Assembly (NCBI RefSeq): GCF_027857615.1 | Contig: NZ_JAQIFT010000032.1 | Coordinates: 1-24,593, forward strand | Source: Holtiella tumoricola | Lineage (GTDB): Bacteria > Bacillota > Clostridia > Lachnospirales > Cellulosilyticaceae | Direction: 5' to 3' | Length of the DNA stretch: 24,593 bases | Shown here: one piece after another, positions 6,706-16,340 of the stretch | Layout of the letters: the number at the start of each line of letters is the position of its first letter | Numbering within the stretch: the first letter of the stretch is position 1 | The notes under the pieces: model-generated | What the model was told of the DNA's origin: nothing | The model's input: the letters and a program-made list of their open reading frames with translations, nothing else | The model's database searches: none | Made by a program: the position numbers and the translations under genes

Positions 6706-8325
6706 ATGAAAAAGAGCATAAGGCGATTTTTGGCAGCAGCATTATCAACAGGGCTTATATTAGGTACTATGGCAGGATGTTCTACATCCTCTAATTCAAA
6801 TGATACAATAGATAATTCTACAACACCAGAAACGACTACTAAAGAAGAAACAAAAGAAACAACTAAGGATGATAAGCTCAATATCACACTTTACTATTCT
6901 GACAATGCCACATTACCATTTAGTGAGAACTGGCTTACTGTACAAGAAGTCCAAAGTAAATATAATGTAAAACTTAATTTTGAACCTATTCCTATTGCAG
7001 ATTATCAAACAAAAGTATCACTAGCACTTAATACAGGAAATAATGCACCAGATGTTATTCTCTATCAAAGTACTAAAGGGGAAAATGCTGCTTTAGCATT
7101 AAATGGAGCGATTGTACCTATTAGTGATTATAGTGATTGGACACCGAATTTCAATCAAATGGTTGAGAAGTTTGGACTAGAAGAAGACATAGAGACCATT
7201 CGCTTAAAAGATGGGAAGTATTATTACTTACCAGCACTTTTTGATCAACCATTCTATGATGGTGGACTTATTTTAAGAGAAGACTTATTAAAGGAATATG
7301 GTTTAGAAGCACCTAAAACCTTTGATGATTTATACAACGTACTTAAAACATTTAAACAAGAAAATCCAGATTCATACCCACTTACAATTTTGGCTGGACC
7401 AAGGGTACTTTATCGTATGACAATGCCTTCTTATGGGGTAAGCCTTGGTAAGAACGCTGCATCAGGTAGTGGTACATTGAGTTGGGATTATGATAAACAA
7501 GAATATTTTGCTGGAGCTATTGATGACCGCTATAAAGAATATGTAAGTTTTGTTGCAAAACTCTATGCAGAAGGTTTACTTGACCCTGAAATGGCAGAAC
7601 CAATTGATGGAGACCGCTGGACACAAAAACTTGCAACAGGTAAATCTTTCGCAACATATGCTTATTATGATCAAATTGGTGGTCTAGAAGGAACAAGTGA
7701 TATTGAAGGTATTAAGTTCCAAATGTATGCACCACTTGAAGGACCATCAGGTGCACATCATCAACCAAAGAGTAAGACTGGTAGTGGTATTCTCTTCCCA
7801 ACTAAAACAAGTAAACGTGATGACTTTGAACAAGTAGTACGTAAAATTGATGAGATTTTCTTCTCTGAAGAAGGTGCTAAGATTTGGTGTCTTGGTGTAG
7901 AAGGTACAACGTACACAGGTCAAGATGATGCAATTACATATACTGATGAAATTGTTAATTCACCAGATGGCATTTATAAGACAATGCAAGTGAAATATGG
8001 ATGTGGCTCAGACGTAACACAAATGATTTGGGTAAATGCGAGAGAGATGAGTAAGTATGATGAAAACTATTCACGTATTAATAAAGAAGTAGCACAAATG
8101 GATAACGCTATTCAATATATCCCACCAACACCAATGCTAGATGATCTTCAAGCAGAAGAAGCAGGCATGTTACAATCACCACTTCTTGATGCTTTTGAAA
8201 AATGGGATAATGCATTTGTTACTGGAACTAAGAGCGTAGAAAATGACTGGGATGACTATGTACAAGAAATGAAAAACTTGCAGATTGAAAAATTATGTAG
8301 TATTTACAACGATAATTTGAAATAA
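6706..8325 (+). CDS. ABC sugar importer, substrate-binding lipoprotein (LplA-like)
   Basis: This 539-aa extracellular solute-binding protein has a lipoprotein signal peptide with lipobox TMAGC, so Cys-25 should be lipidated and anchored on the outer face of the membrane. A Thr/Ser/Glu-rich tether (about 26-55) follows, then the family 1 binding fold. Size and the pairing with LplB- and YtcP-type permeases place it in the CUT1 subfamily of complex-sugar importers. No ATPase is encoded nearby, so a shared MsmX-type ATPase is expected elsewhere. The ligand is inferred from neighbours murQ, anmK and nagZ to be a cell-wall amino sugar or disaccharide; that is not demonstrated. Confidence 0.88.
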   Translation: MKKSIRRFLAAALSTGLILGTMAGCSTSSNSNDTIDNSTTPETTTKEETKETTKDDKLNITLYYSDNATLPFSENWLTVQEVQSKYNVKLNFEPIPIADYQTKVSLALNTGNNAPDVILYQSTKGENAALALNGAIVPISDYSDWTPNFNQMVEKFGLEEDIETIRLKDGKYYYLPALFDQPFYDGGLILREDLLKEYGLEAPKTFDDLYNVLKTFKQENPDSYPLTILAGPRVLYRMTMPSYGVSLGKNAASGSGTLSWDYDKQEYFAGAIDDRYKEYVSFVAKLYAEGLLDPEMAEPIDGDRWTQKLATGKSFATYAYYDQIGGLEGTSDIEGIKFQMYAPLEGPSGAHHQPKSKTGSGILFPTKTSKRDDFEQVVRKIDEIFFSEEGAKIWCLGVEGTTYTGQDDAITYTDEIVNSPDGIYKTMQVKYGCGSDVTQMIWVNAREMSKYDENYSRINKEVAQMDNAIQYIPPTPMLDDLQAEEAGMLQSPLLDAFEKWDNAFVTGTKSVENDWDDYVQEMKNLQIEKLCSIYNDNLK

Positions 8326-8347
8326 ATAGCATTACCCTGAAGTATCT

Positions 8348-8381
8348 AAAGGGGCTGTTATATTAAACAGCTCCTTTCTTA
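8348..8381 (+). terminator. Intercistronic hairpin after the binding-protein gene
   Basis: AAAGGGGCTGTT (8348-8359) and AACAGCTCCTTT (8366-8377) form a 12-bp stem with one G-U pair, followed by CTTATT. The weak T tail between a binding-protein gene and its permeases suggests partial termination or 3'-end protection, the usual way to make binding protein in excess. Confidence 0.6.
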
Positions 8382-8399
8382 TTAAAAGGAGGAGGAGCT

Positions 8400-9326
8400 A
8401 TGCATAAGCAAGATAATAAAGAAGGCTGGGGAATGCATCTTAGGCGTTACTGGCAACTTTACGTTATGATTCTCATACCATTAATTTATTTTATTGTATT
8501 TAAGTACATCCCTATGTTTGGAAATGTATTAGCCTTTAGACGTTATCGTCCTGGGATGAGTCCCTTTGGAACAGAATGGGCTGGTTTAAGATACTTCGAA
8601 ATGTTTATAAAAGATCCTTCTTTTTGGCGTGCATTCCGTAATACTATTACGTTGTCTCTACTTAATTTGCTTGTAAACTTTCCAATTCCTATACTTTTCG
8701 CTTTATTACTTAATGAAGTGCGTAATTTAAAATTTAAAAAGCTGGTTCAAACAGTATCCTATATGCCAAGATTCATTTCAACAGTAGTTGTTATTGCAAT
8801 GTTAGGAGAAATATTGTCACCAAGTTCAGGTATTTTAAATCAGTTTTTAAAAGATGTTTGTGGTATGGAACCTATTTACTTTATGAATGAAGCACGTTTT
8901 TTTAGGTCTCTTTATATTTTCACAGATACGTGGCAGTTTATGGGGTGGACAGCAATTATTTATTTAGCAGCTATTACAGGAATTAGCGAGGACTTATTAG
9001 AAGCTGCTGAGATAGATGGAGCTTCACGTATTCAGCGTATTATGTATGTAACCATTCCAAGCATTATGCCAACTATTATGGTTATGTTAATTTTGGAAGT
9101 AGGAAGACTTCTGAGTTTAGGTTTTGAAAAGGTATTATTGATGTACACACCTAATAATGCAGAAGTGAGTGACATTATTAATACGTTGGTTTATCGTGTG
9201 GGATTAATGAATCAAAACTATTCTTATGCGACAGCTATTGGGTTGTTTAGTGGGATTATAGGGGTATTGCTTGTAAGTACAACCAATCGATTGAGTAAGA
9301 AATTTACCGGTGAAGGTATTTACTAA
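8400..9326 (+). CDS. ABC sugar importer permease, LplB type
   Basis: This 308-aa protein has six predicted membrane segments and the EAA loop LLEAAEIDGASRIQRIMYVTIP (split here as EAAEIDGAS then a conserved IP), which docks the ATPase. Sequence style matches the LplB branch of CUT1 permeases. It forms the translocation pore with the next gene product. The start follows an AGGAGGAG site, and the next gene begins within 12 nt of the stop. Confidence 0.92.
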   Translation: MHKQDNKEGWGMHLRRYWQLYVMILIPLIYFIVFKYIPMFGNVLAFRRYRPGMSPFGTEWAGLRYFEMFIKDPSFWRAFRNTITLSLLNLLVNFPIPILFALLLNEVRNLKFKKLVQTVSYMPRFISTVVVIAMLGEILSPSSGILNQFLKDVCGMEPIYFMNEARFFRSLYIFTDTWQFMGWTAIIYLAAITGISEDLLEAAEIDGASRIQRIMYVTIPSIMPTIMVMLILEVGRLLSLGFEKVLLMYTPNNAEVSDIINTLVYRVGLMNQNYSYATAIGLFSGIIGVLLVSTTNRLSKKFTGEGIY

Positions 9327-9338
9327 GGGAGGGTGACC

Positions 9339-10211
9339 ATGAGTAAGCGATATAAATCAAAAAGTAATACCATCATGGATACTGTTATCTATATAATCAT
9401 GGGGCTTGTTCTACTCATCTGTATTATCCCCTTTTTATATATGCTGACACTTTCTATATCTGATCCAAAGGCAATTGTAAATAATCAGGTGAAGTTATGG
9501 CCAGTTGGTTTTAATCTAGAAGCTTATAAACAAATTTTTACGTATCCTAACTTCTTTAAAGCTTATGGCAATACCATCTTTTATACCGTTGTAGGAACAG
9601 CTATTGCACTAGCAATGACGACCCTCTTTGCTTATCCATTATCTAAATCATTTTTAAAGGGACATGGTCTATTAATGAAGATGGTTATTTTTTCAATGTA
9701 CTTCTCAGGAGGACTCATTCCTAACTATCTTTTAATTTCTAGTTTGCATTTAACAGGAACCATATGGGCTATGTTATTACCTTTTGCTATCAATCAATTT
9801 AACTTGATTATTTTAATTAACTTTTTTAAATCTTTACCTCAAGAATTAGAAGAAGCAGCGCTTATTGATGGACTTGGCTACTTTGGTATCTTGAAAAAGA
9901 TAGTTATTCCACTATCTAAGCCGGCATTAGCTACTATTGGATTATACACCGCAGTATTTTTCTGGAACGATTGGTTTAATGGATTAATTTATTTAAATAC
10001 GAGTCAATTCCCAGTTATGCTATTTTTACGCAATATTGTAAATGGTACAGCCGTTATGGGTGAAGGGGCAGGATCAGCGGATAAGGCAACTATTGCAATT
10101 TCTATTAAATCCGCAGTTATAATCACTTCTACGTTACCAATTATTGTACTTTATCCATTTTTACAGAAGTACTTTGTAAAGGGACTTACAGTAGGAGCTG
10201 TTAAGGGATAG
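9339..10211 (+). CDS. ABC sugar importer permease, YtcP type
   Basis: This 290-aa six-helix permease carries the EAA motif LEEAALIDGLGYFGILKKI and resembles the YtcP/AraQ branch that pairs with LplB. I chose ATG 9339 because the ribosome site AGGGAGGG (9326-9333) overlaps the alternative GTG at 9333. With the preceding gene it completes the membrane part of the importer. Confidence 0.92.
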   Translation: MSKRYKSKSNTIMDTVIYIIMGLVLLICIIPFLYMLTLSISDPKAIVNNQVKLWPVGFNLEAYKQIFTYPNFFKAYGNTIFYTVVGTAIALAMTTLFAYPLSKSFLKGHGLLMKMVIFSMYFSGGLIPNYLLISSLHLTGTIWAMLLPFAINQFNLIILINFFKSLPQELEEAALIDGLGYFGILKKIVIPLSKPALATIGLYTAVFFWNDWFNGLIYLNTSQFPVMLFLRNIVNGTAVMGEGAGSADKATIAISIKSAVIITSTLPIIVLYPFLQKYFVKGLTVGAVKG

Positions 10212-10270
10212 GTAAATGAGTGAAGTAAAATAGACACCTATATGATTAGGGCATACATGGGAGGTAATCA

Positions 10271-11197
10271 ATGGCGATTAAATTAGAAGGTTTAACAACA
10301 GAGGAGCGCAATCCATCCTCTAAACAAATAGATACAGTGAGTACTCAGGAAATGCTTAGAATTATTAATGAGGAAGATAAGAAAGTACCTGAAGCTGTAG
10401 AAAAAGAGATTGAACATATTGCAAAAGCAGTTGAAATTATAGTAGGTGCCCTTAGACAAGGAGGACGACTTGTTTATCTTGGAGCAGGAACTTCGGGACG
10501 CTTAGGTGTGTTGGATGCAGTAGAATGCCGCCCTACATATGGGGTGACAGATGAAGTCGTTCAAGGGATTATGGCAGGTGGCAATGAAGCCATGTTTAAG
10601 GCCAGAGAGGGTGCTGAAGATAGCAAGGAATTAGCAATAGAGGATTTGAAGGACATAGGCTTTAATAGTCAGGATGTGTTAGTAGGGATAGCGGCAAGTG
10701 GGCGTACACCTTATGTTATAGGCGGGTTAGAATACGGTAATCAAATAGGAGCAAGTACTATAGCTGTTGCATGTAATAAAGATAGTGAGATGGCAAGGGT
10801 TGCTCATATGGCTATAGAGCCAGTAGTAGGACCAGAAGTTATTACAGGTTCAACACGTATGAAGGCAGGAACAGCTCAAAAGCTTGTACTTAATATGTTA
10901 TCTACAGGAGCAATGATTCAATTAGGTAAAGTATATTCTAACTTGATGGTAGATGTTAGAGCATCTAATGAAAAGCTTGTGGAACGTGCAAAGTCTATTG
11001 TTATCCAAGCAACAGGATGTACACGAGAGCAAGCCACAAGGGTGTTAGAAGCTACACAGTATGAGGTTAAACAGGCTATCGTGATGTTAAAAACAGGCTT
11101 AGAAGTGGAAAAGGTAAAAGCATTACTAGATGAGCATCATGGACAAATGAGTATAGCCATTAAATCCTATGAAGAAGTAAGGAAGAAAGAGGCGTAG
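10271..11197 (+). CDS. murQ: N-acetylmuramic acid 6-phosphate etherase
   Basis: This 308-aa SIS-fold enzyme removes the lactyl ether from MurNAc-6-P to give GlcNAc-6-P and D-lactate in the cytoplasm. Motifs are GAGTSGRLGVLDAVECRPT with catalytic Glu-85 and GAEDS with Glu-116, 31 residues apart as in E. coli MurQ (83/114). The C-terminal UBA-like helical part is present, so it is full length. A GGGAGG site precedes it. It is the point where MurNAc-6-P from MupG (PTS route), the kinase encoded next (ABC route) and AnmK all meet. Confidence 0.95.
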   Translation: MAIKLEGLTTEERNPSSKQIDTVSTQEMLRIINEEDKKVPEAVEKEIEHIAKAVEIIVGALRQGGRLVYLGAGTSGRLGVLDAVECRPTYGVTDEVVQGIMAGGNEAMFKAREGAEDSKELAIEDLKDIGFNSQDVLVGIAASGRTPYVIGGLEYGNQIGASTIAVACNKDSEMARVAHMAIEPVVGPEVITGSTRMKAGTAQKLVLNMLSTGAMIQLGKVYSNLMVDVRASNEKLVERAKSIVIQATGCTREQATRVLEATQYEVKQAIVMLKTGLEVEKVKALLDEHHGQMSIAIKSYEEVRKKEA

Positions 11198-11199
11198 TT

Positions 11200-12204
11200 A
11201 TGGGCAAACAATATGTCATAGGTGTAGATGGAGGTAATACCAAAACAGATTATTTTTTATTTGATATAAAAGGTAAGCTTGTTTCTCACCTTAGAGGAGC
11301 AACCTGTAGTCATGAAAAAATGGTAGATAGTTATGAGGGTACATATAGAGAAATGAAAAGGTGCTTAGACTATCTACTCAATGACAAGGGTATTGAAATA
11401 GAAGATATAGTAAGTGGAGCCTTTGGACTTGCAGGATTAGATATCCCTAGTCAAAAAGAGTATCTAGAGGCAGTTATAAATAGGATTGGGCTGAAGAAAT
11501 TTGTTGTAGATAATGATGGATATTTGGGACTTAAGGTAGGCAATGAAAGTGGAAGGGGTATTTGCTCTATTAATGGAACTGGAACAGTAACAGTTGGGAT
11601 TGATAGTAAGGGACATAGGTTGCAAGTAGGTGGTGTTGGCTATTTATCTGGAGATGATGCAGGTGGTGCCTTTATTACAAGGCTACTACTTAGAGACATC
11701 TATAGCATCCTCTATAGATGTGGAGAAGCATCTAATCTAGTAGAGCCTGTTATGGAGTTGTTAGGAGTAAGGGACAAGTTGCTTTATATTGAAGCGGTCA
11801 CGCAGCAGTATAGTAAGGGCCTAAATCACACTCCTTTTGTAACTTTAGTACTTGAATATGCCCAAAGAGGAGATCAACTTGCAAATCATATTATAGATAG
11901 AGTGGCATCATCTCTAGCAGAGTCTACAGTAGGGTGTATCAATAATCTTCAGTTTGAACAAGACGAAGTAGTAGATATTATTCTAGCTGGTTCTGTATGG
12001 GTAAAACCAACAACTCCTATTTTGATTGAACGTTATAAGGCATATGTAAAGATACTTAGGGAAGGGCGTTATAACTATAGTGTGCTTCAAGTGCCACCAG
12101 GTATAGGTGCAGTTTTATGGGCACTTGAGCTAGCGTATAATCAAGAAATAGGTGGTACACTGCGTAAGCAAATCATAGAGGAAATGGAAGATATTTATAG
12201 ATAG
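11200..12204 (+). CDS. BadF/BcrA-type sugar kinase, probable MurNAc/GlcNAc kinase (MurK-like)
   Basis: This 334-aa protein belongs to the ASKHA superfamily, NAGK branch. It begins with the phosphate-1 motif VIGVDGGNTKTDYFLFD, has the NGTGTVTVG loop around residues 125-135, and the GGVGYLSGDDAGGAFI segment typical of N-acetylglucosamine kinases. Its ribosome site lies inside the end of murQ and the gap is 2 nt, so translation is probably coupled. A related enzyme in Clostridium acetobutylicum (MurK) phosphorylates MurNAc and GlcNAc. Here it would phosphorylate unmodified sugars brought in by the ABC importer or freed by NagZ and MupG. MurNAc versus GlcNAc preference cannot be read from the sequence. 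Confidence 0.82.
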   Translation: MGKQYVIGVDGGNTKTDYFLFDIKGKLVSHLRGATCSHEKMVDSYEGTYREMKRCLDYLLNDKGIEIEDIVSGAFGLAGLDIPSQKEYLEAVINRIGLKKFVVDNDGYLGLKVGNESGRGICSINGTGTVTVGIDSKGHRLQVGGVGYLSGDDAGGAFITRLLLRDIYSILYRCGEASNLVEPVMELLGVRDKLLYIEAVTQQYSKGLNHTPFVTLVLEYAQRGDQLANHIIDRVASSLAESTVGCINNLQFEQDEVVDIILAGSVWVKPTTPILIERYKAYVKILREGRYNYSVLQVPPGIGAVLWALELAYNQEIGGTLRKQIIEEMEDIYR

Positions 12205-12226
12205 AGATAGAAAGGAAGGGGAAATC

Positions 12227-13537
12227 ATGAGTCAAGGAATTAAAATTGTAACAATAGGTGGAGGCTCAAGCTACACCCCAGAATTAATTGAAGGTTTTAT
12301 CAAACGCTATAATGAATTACCAGTTAAAGAAATCTGGCTAGTGGATTGTGAAGCGGGGAAAGAAAAGTTAGAAATTGTAGGAAATCTTGCAAAACGTATG
12401 ATAGAGAAAGCTGGTGTTCCTATCACACTTTATATGACTCTTAATAGAAGAGAGGCTTTAAAAGATGCTGACTTTGTAACAACGCAGTTTCGAGTAGGAT
12501 TGCTTCAAGCACGTATCAAAGATGAACGTATTCCCCTTAGTCATGGTATGTTCGGGCAGGAGACAAATGGAGCAGGAGGGCTTTTCAAGGCGCTACGTAC
12601 CATTCCTGTTATTCTTGAAATCTGTAAGGATATAGAGGAACTTTGTCCTAATGCATGGCTTATTAACTTTACCAATCCAGCAGGTATTATAACAGAAGCA
12701 GTTAATAGATACAGTAATATTAAACGGGTTGTGGGATTGTGTAATGTTCCCTTTGATATGCATACAGCAATTGCTAAGATTGTTGAAAGACCCAGAAATG
12801 AAGTGCATATAACAATGGGTGGTTTAAATCATATGAGTTATGTAACAGGTGTCTATGTAGATGGGGAAGATAAAACTGAATATGTACTGAATAGATGGGG
12901 TAGCCAGAGTATGAACAACATTACAGGTACTGAGTGGAATAATGCCTTTGTAAGGGAACTAGGTGCTATTCCTTCACCTTACCATCGCTATTATTACATG
13001 CAAAAAGAATCTTTAGAAGAAGCTATTATAAAGTTTCAACAACACGGTACCCGTGCAGAGACTGTAAAGAAGTTAGAAGATGAATTATTTGAGCTTTATA
13101 AAGATACGAGTTTGAAAGAAAAGCCCAAGCAGTTAGAAAAACGTGGAGGTGCCTACTACAGTGATGCAGCATGTAATCTGATTTGTTCCATTTACAATGA
13201 TAAAGGAGATATCCAAGTTGTAAACACAATCAATAAAGGGGCTATGGAAGAGTTAGAGTATGATGAGGTTGTAGAAGTTAGTGCAGTCATTACAAAAAAT
13301 GGTCCTATTCCTCTTGCGGTAGGTAAATTACCTAAATCAGCTAAGAGTTTAGTACAGCAAATCAAGTCCTTTGAAGTAGCAGCATGTGAAGCAGCTGTCA
13401 CAGGGGAATATACAAAGGCTTTATATGCTATGATGATTAATCCATTAGTAGCCTCACAAAAATATGCAAAAATCGTACTTGATGAATTATTAGAAGCACA
13501 TAAAGACTACCTTCCACAATTTTTTAAAGAAGTCTAG
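12227..13537 (+). CDS. GH4 family 6-phospho-beta-glycosidase
   Basis: This 436-aa cytoplasmic enzyme is of the NAD- and metal-dependent GH4 type, which cleaves glycosides through an oxidation-elimination mechanism. It has the dinucleotide-binding start IVTIGGGSSYTPEL, the block GQETNGAGGLFKALR, INFTNPAGI, GLCNVPFDMH with the metal-ligand Cys, and GLNHMSYV with the metal-ligand His. The closest functional types are LicH/CelF (6-P-beta-glucosidase) and ChbF (chitobiose-6-P). Given its neighbours it may hydrolyse a phosphorylated GlcNAc-containing disaccharide from the lactose-class PTS upstream. Family is firm; substrate is not. Confidence 0.88.
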   Translation: MSQGIKIVTIGGGSSYTPELIEGFIKRYNELPVKEIWLVDCEAGKEKLEIVGNLAKRMIEKAGVPITLYMTLNRREALKDADFVTTQFRVGLLQARIKDERIPLSHGMFGQETNGAGGLFKALRTIPVILEICKDIEELCPNAWLINFTNPAGIITEAVNRYSNIKRVVGLCNVPFDMHTAIAKIVERPRNEVHITMGGLNHMSYVTGVYVDGEDKTEYVLNRWGSQSMNNITGTEWNNAFVRELGAIPSPYHRYYYMQKESLEEAIIKFQQHGTRAETVKKLEDELFELYKDTSLKEKPKQLEKRGGAYYSDAACNLICSIYNDKGDIQVVNTINKGAMEELEYDEVVEVSAVITKNGPIPLAVGKLPKSAKSLVQQIKSFEVAACEAAVTGEYTKALYAMMINPLVASQKYAKIVLDELLEAHKDYLPQFFKEV

Positions 13538-13557
13538 TAAGCTATGGAGGAAGTAAG

Positions 13558-14712
13558 ATGGATAAACGATATGTTATAGGCCTTATGTCAGGCACTTCCT
13601 TAGATGGTATAGATGCAGCGCTTGTAGGTATTGAAGGTTATGGAGAACAGACCAAAGTAGAGCTTATAGACTTTGTAGAAATGGCAATACAAGAACCATT
13701 AAGGGAGAAGATTAAGACTGCTTGTAACCTAGAGACTTCTAATGTAGAAATGATATGTAGCTTAAACTTTGAGTTAGGTTATGCATTTGCAGAGGCGGCA
13801 CAGGCGGTTTGTAAGCAGGCTGGAGTCAAAATGGAGCAAGTTGCTTATATAGGTTCTCATGGACAGACAATTTATCATATACCAATGGCAATGCAACATA
13901 CTCTGTGTTCTACACTACAAATAGGTGAACCAGCAGTTATTGCTTATGAGACTCAGACGCCAGTTGTATCAAACTTTAGGGTAATGGATATGGCAGCAGG
14001 AGGTCAAGGTGCACCACTTGTTCCTTATACAGAGTTTTTAATTTATAGAAGTAATAAGAATAGATGTTTGCAAAATATAGGTGGCATTGGCAATGTAACG
14101 GTTATCCCAAAACATACAAAGTTAGAGGACGTATTTGCCTTTGATACAGGGCCTGGTAATATGATTATCAATGAAGTGGTTCAATCCTTAGTAGGTATAC
14201 CTTTTGATAAGGATGGCATGATTGCAGGAAAAGGATGTATCAATGAGACACTTCTAAGAAATCTTATGGCAATATCTTATATTATGCAGGTCCCACCAAA
14301 GACAACGGGAAGAGAACTTTTTGGGAAACAGTTTGTAACTAAGCTCATACAAGAGAATAGGCAACTTTCAGTAGAAGATCTAGCCGCAACAGTAACAATG
14401 TACACAGCACAGTCCATTGCCTATAACTATGAAACTTTTATTGCACCTAAGGTAGCTATAGAAGAGGTAATCATAGGAGGTGGTGGGAGCTATAATCAGA
14501 CATTGATGACTATGCTTAGAAAGCTACTACCTTATGCTAAGGTTATGACACAAGAAGACATTGGTTATACTTCGGCTTCTAAAGAGGCAATTGCTTTTGC
14601 TGTTCTAGCCAATGAAACAATGCATGGTATGGCTAGTAATGTACTTGGTGCAACAGGTGCGAAGGAGAGAGTCGTCTTAGGAAATATTACACCTTTTACA
14701 AGGAAGTCTTAG
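13558..14712 (+). CDS. anmK: Anhydro-N-acetylmuramic acid kinase
   Basis: This 384-aa enzyme opens the 1,6-anhydro ring of anhydro-MurNAc with water and phosphorylates it with ATP, giving MurNAc-6-P for MurQ. Family motifs run along the whole length: GLMSGTSLDGIDAALV near the N-terminus, GSHGQTIYH, LQIGEPAVIA, NFRVMDMAAGGQGAPLVP, QNIGGIGNVT, FDTGPGNMIIN and IIGGGGSYN. The gene lies 20 nt after the GH4 gene. AnmK is best known from Gram-negative recycling, where lytic transglycosylases make anhydro-muropeptides; in this Gram-positive it implies use of anhydro sugars released from other cells' walls or from its own. Confidence 0.95.
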   Translation: MDKRYVIGLMSGTSLDGIDAALVGIEGYGEQTKVELIDFVEMAIQEPLREKIKTACNLETSNVEMICSLNFELGYAFAEAAQAVCKQAGVKMEQVAYIGSHGQTIYHIPMAMQHTLCSTLQIGEPAVIAYETQTPVVSNFRVMDMAAGGQGAPLVPYTEFLIYRSNKNRCLQNIGGIGNVTVIPKHTKLEDVFAFDTGPGNMIINEVVQSLVGIPFDKDGMIAGKGCINETLLRNLMAISYIMQVPPKTTGRELFGKQFVTKLIQENRQLSVEDLAATVTMYTAQSIAYNYETFIAPKVAIEEVIIGGGGSYNQTLMTMLRKLLPYAKVMTQEDIGYTSASKEAIAFAVLANETMHGMASNVLGATGAKERVVLGNITPFTRKS

Positions 14713-14728
14713 ATAGGAGGGGAACAAA

Positions 14729-16297
14729 TTGAATTTAGCACAAAAAATAGGTCAGTTATTGGTAGTAGGTTTTAAAGGAACGACGGTAAATGAAGAGATC
14801 TATGAATTGATTACCCAATATCATGTAGGGAATATCATTTTGTTTGAAGATAACTGTCAGTGTGCAGAACAAGTATTTCATCTCATACAAGAATTACAAA
14901 AAATTGCTATAAAAAGTAATGGTGTTCCTCTTTTTGTAACTATAGATCAAGAAAATGGTATTGTAACAAGGATATATGATGGGGTGACAGTATTTCCGGG
15001 AAATATGGCGCAGGCAGCAGGTGCAACATTAGAAGAAACAAAGCAAATTGCTTATGCTACAGGAGTAGGGCTTAAAGCATTAGGAATTAACTTTAACTTA
15101 GCGCCTAGTCTTGATGTGAATAATAATCCTCATAATCCTGTTATTGGAATAAGAAGCTTTGGAGAAACGGCTAATGACGTTGCAATGCGGGGGAATGCTT
15201 ATATAGAAGGATTACAACAAGCAGGGATTATTGCAACGGCTAAGCATTTTCCAGGTCATGGCGATACGAGCATAGATTCACATTTGGCATTGCCTGTAGT
15301 AGCACATGAGAAAGAACGTCTTAACAAGGTAGAGTTATATCCTTTTAAAGAAGCTATTAAAATGGGTGTTAAAGCAATTATGATTGCTCATATTAGATTT
15401 ATGGCGTATGAGAAAGAGGAAGTGCCAGCAACACTTTCCTATCCTATAGTTACAAAGCTCTTAAGAGAAGAGCTGGGGTATCAAGGACTAATTATTACAG
15501 ATTGTATGGAGATGAAAGCGATTGATACAGAATGGGGAACGGCTAAGGCCGTACCTATGGCGATCCAAGCAGGAGCAGATCTTATATGTATTTCTCATAC
15601 CAAGGAAAAACAGTTAGAAGCCATCCAAGAAATTTATCAGGCAATAGAAGAAGGACGGATTGATGAGGCAAGATTAGATCAGTCTTTAGAATGTATATTA
15701 AAAGCTAAGAGAGAGTGGAATAGTACACAATTCATGGATATGACCTATGAAGAGGCTAGAAAGTACCTTTATCAAGAAGATTATGAAAAGCTGGCAAAGA
15801 AGGTAAGTTTAGAGAGTATTACGGTAGTTAAGAATGAGGGGGTTATACCTATTCGTGCTAGAGATATTTTAGTTATAGCCCCTAATGGAAGAGTGCTTAC
15901 AGGAGCAGATGGTACAAGAATAGCGCCAAACTTTGCAACATTTTTTAAAGAGCGTATTTCAGATAGAAAAGTAGAGGCTTATGAAATAGATAATCTACCA
16001 ACTAAAGAACAAGTAGAAGAGGCAGTAAAAAAAGCAAAAGAAAGAGAACTTATCATTTGCTGTACACATAATGGGATCTTAGCAGCTACACAGCTAGAAT
16101 TGGTACGTAAAGTGACGGCAATTAATCCAAATGTTATTTTGCTTCCAATGCGTACTCCCTACGATATTGAAGTATTAGAAGAGGTTAAAGGGTGTCTTTT
16201 ATCCTATGAATATACAACGAAAGCAATGGAGAGTTTGATACAAGTTTTAATGGGAAAAGCCGAGTCAAAAGGAAAACTTCCTGTAACCTTAAAATGA
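14729..16297 (+). CDS. nagZ: GH3 beta-N-acetylglucosaminidase, NagZ type, cytoplasmic
   Basis: This 522-aa enzyme removes GlcNAc from GlcNAc-(anhydro)MurNAc or muropeptides. Visible signatures are TIDQENG, KHFPGHGDTSIDSHLALP with the NagZ-specific Asp-183/His-185 dyad acting as general acid/base, and IITDCMEM with Asp-258 as the likely nucleophile. A C-terminal domain (about 360-522) follows. There is no signal peptide, unlike the secreted Bacillus subtilis YbbD/NagZ, so it acts inside the cell on sugars delivered by the ABC importer. It starts with TTG at 14729, supported by an AGGAGGGG site 7 nt upstream. Some GH3 relatives act as phosphorylases, which cannot be excluded. Confidence 0.9.
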   Translation: MNLAQKIGQLLVVGFKGTTVNEEIYELITQYHVGNIILFEDNCQCAEQVFHLIQELQKIAIKSNGVPLFVTIDQENGIVTRIYDGVTVFPGNMAQAAGATLEETKQIAYATGVGLKALGINFNLAPSLDVNNNPHNPVIGIRSFGETANDVAMRGNAYIEGLQQAGIIATAKHFPGHGDTSIDSHLALPVVAHEKERLNKVELYPFKEAIKMGVKAIMIAHIRFMAYEKEEVPATLSYPIVTKLLREELGYQGLIITDCMEMKAIDTEWGTAKAVPMAIQAGADLICISHTKEKQLEAIQEIYQAIEEGRIDEARLDQSLECILKAKREWNSTQFMDMTYEEARKYLYQEDYEKLAKKVSLESITVVKNEGVIPIRARDILVIAPNGRVLTGADGTRIAPNFATFFKERISDRKVEAYEIDNLPTKEQVEEAVKKAKERELIICCTHNGILAATQLELVRKVTAINPNVILLPMRTPYDIEVLEEVKGCLLSYEYTTKAMESLIQVLMGKAESKGKLPVTLK

Positions 16298-16340
16298 TCT
16301 TCTAAAGGTTAGAAAATTTGATAGAAAGTAGGTTGCAAAG

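Noticed and set aside
9333..9338. GTG start for the YtcP-type permease
   Set aside because: It overlaps the ribosome binding site; the ATG at 9339 is correctly spaced.
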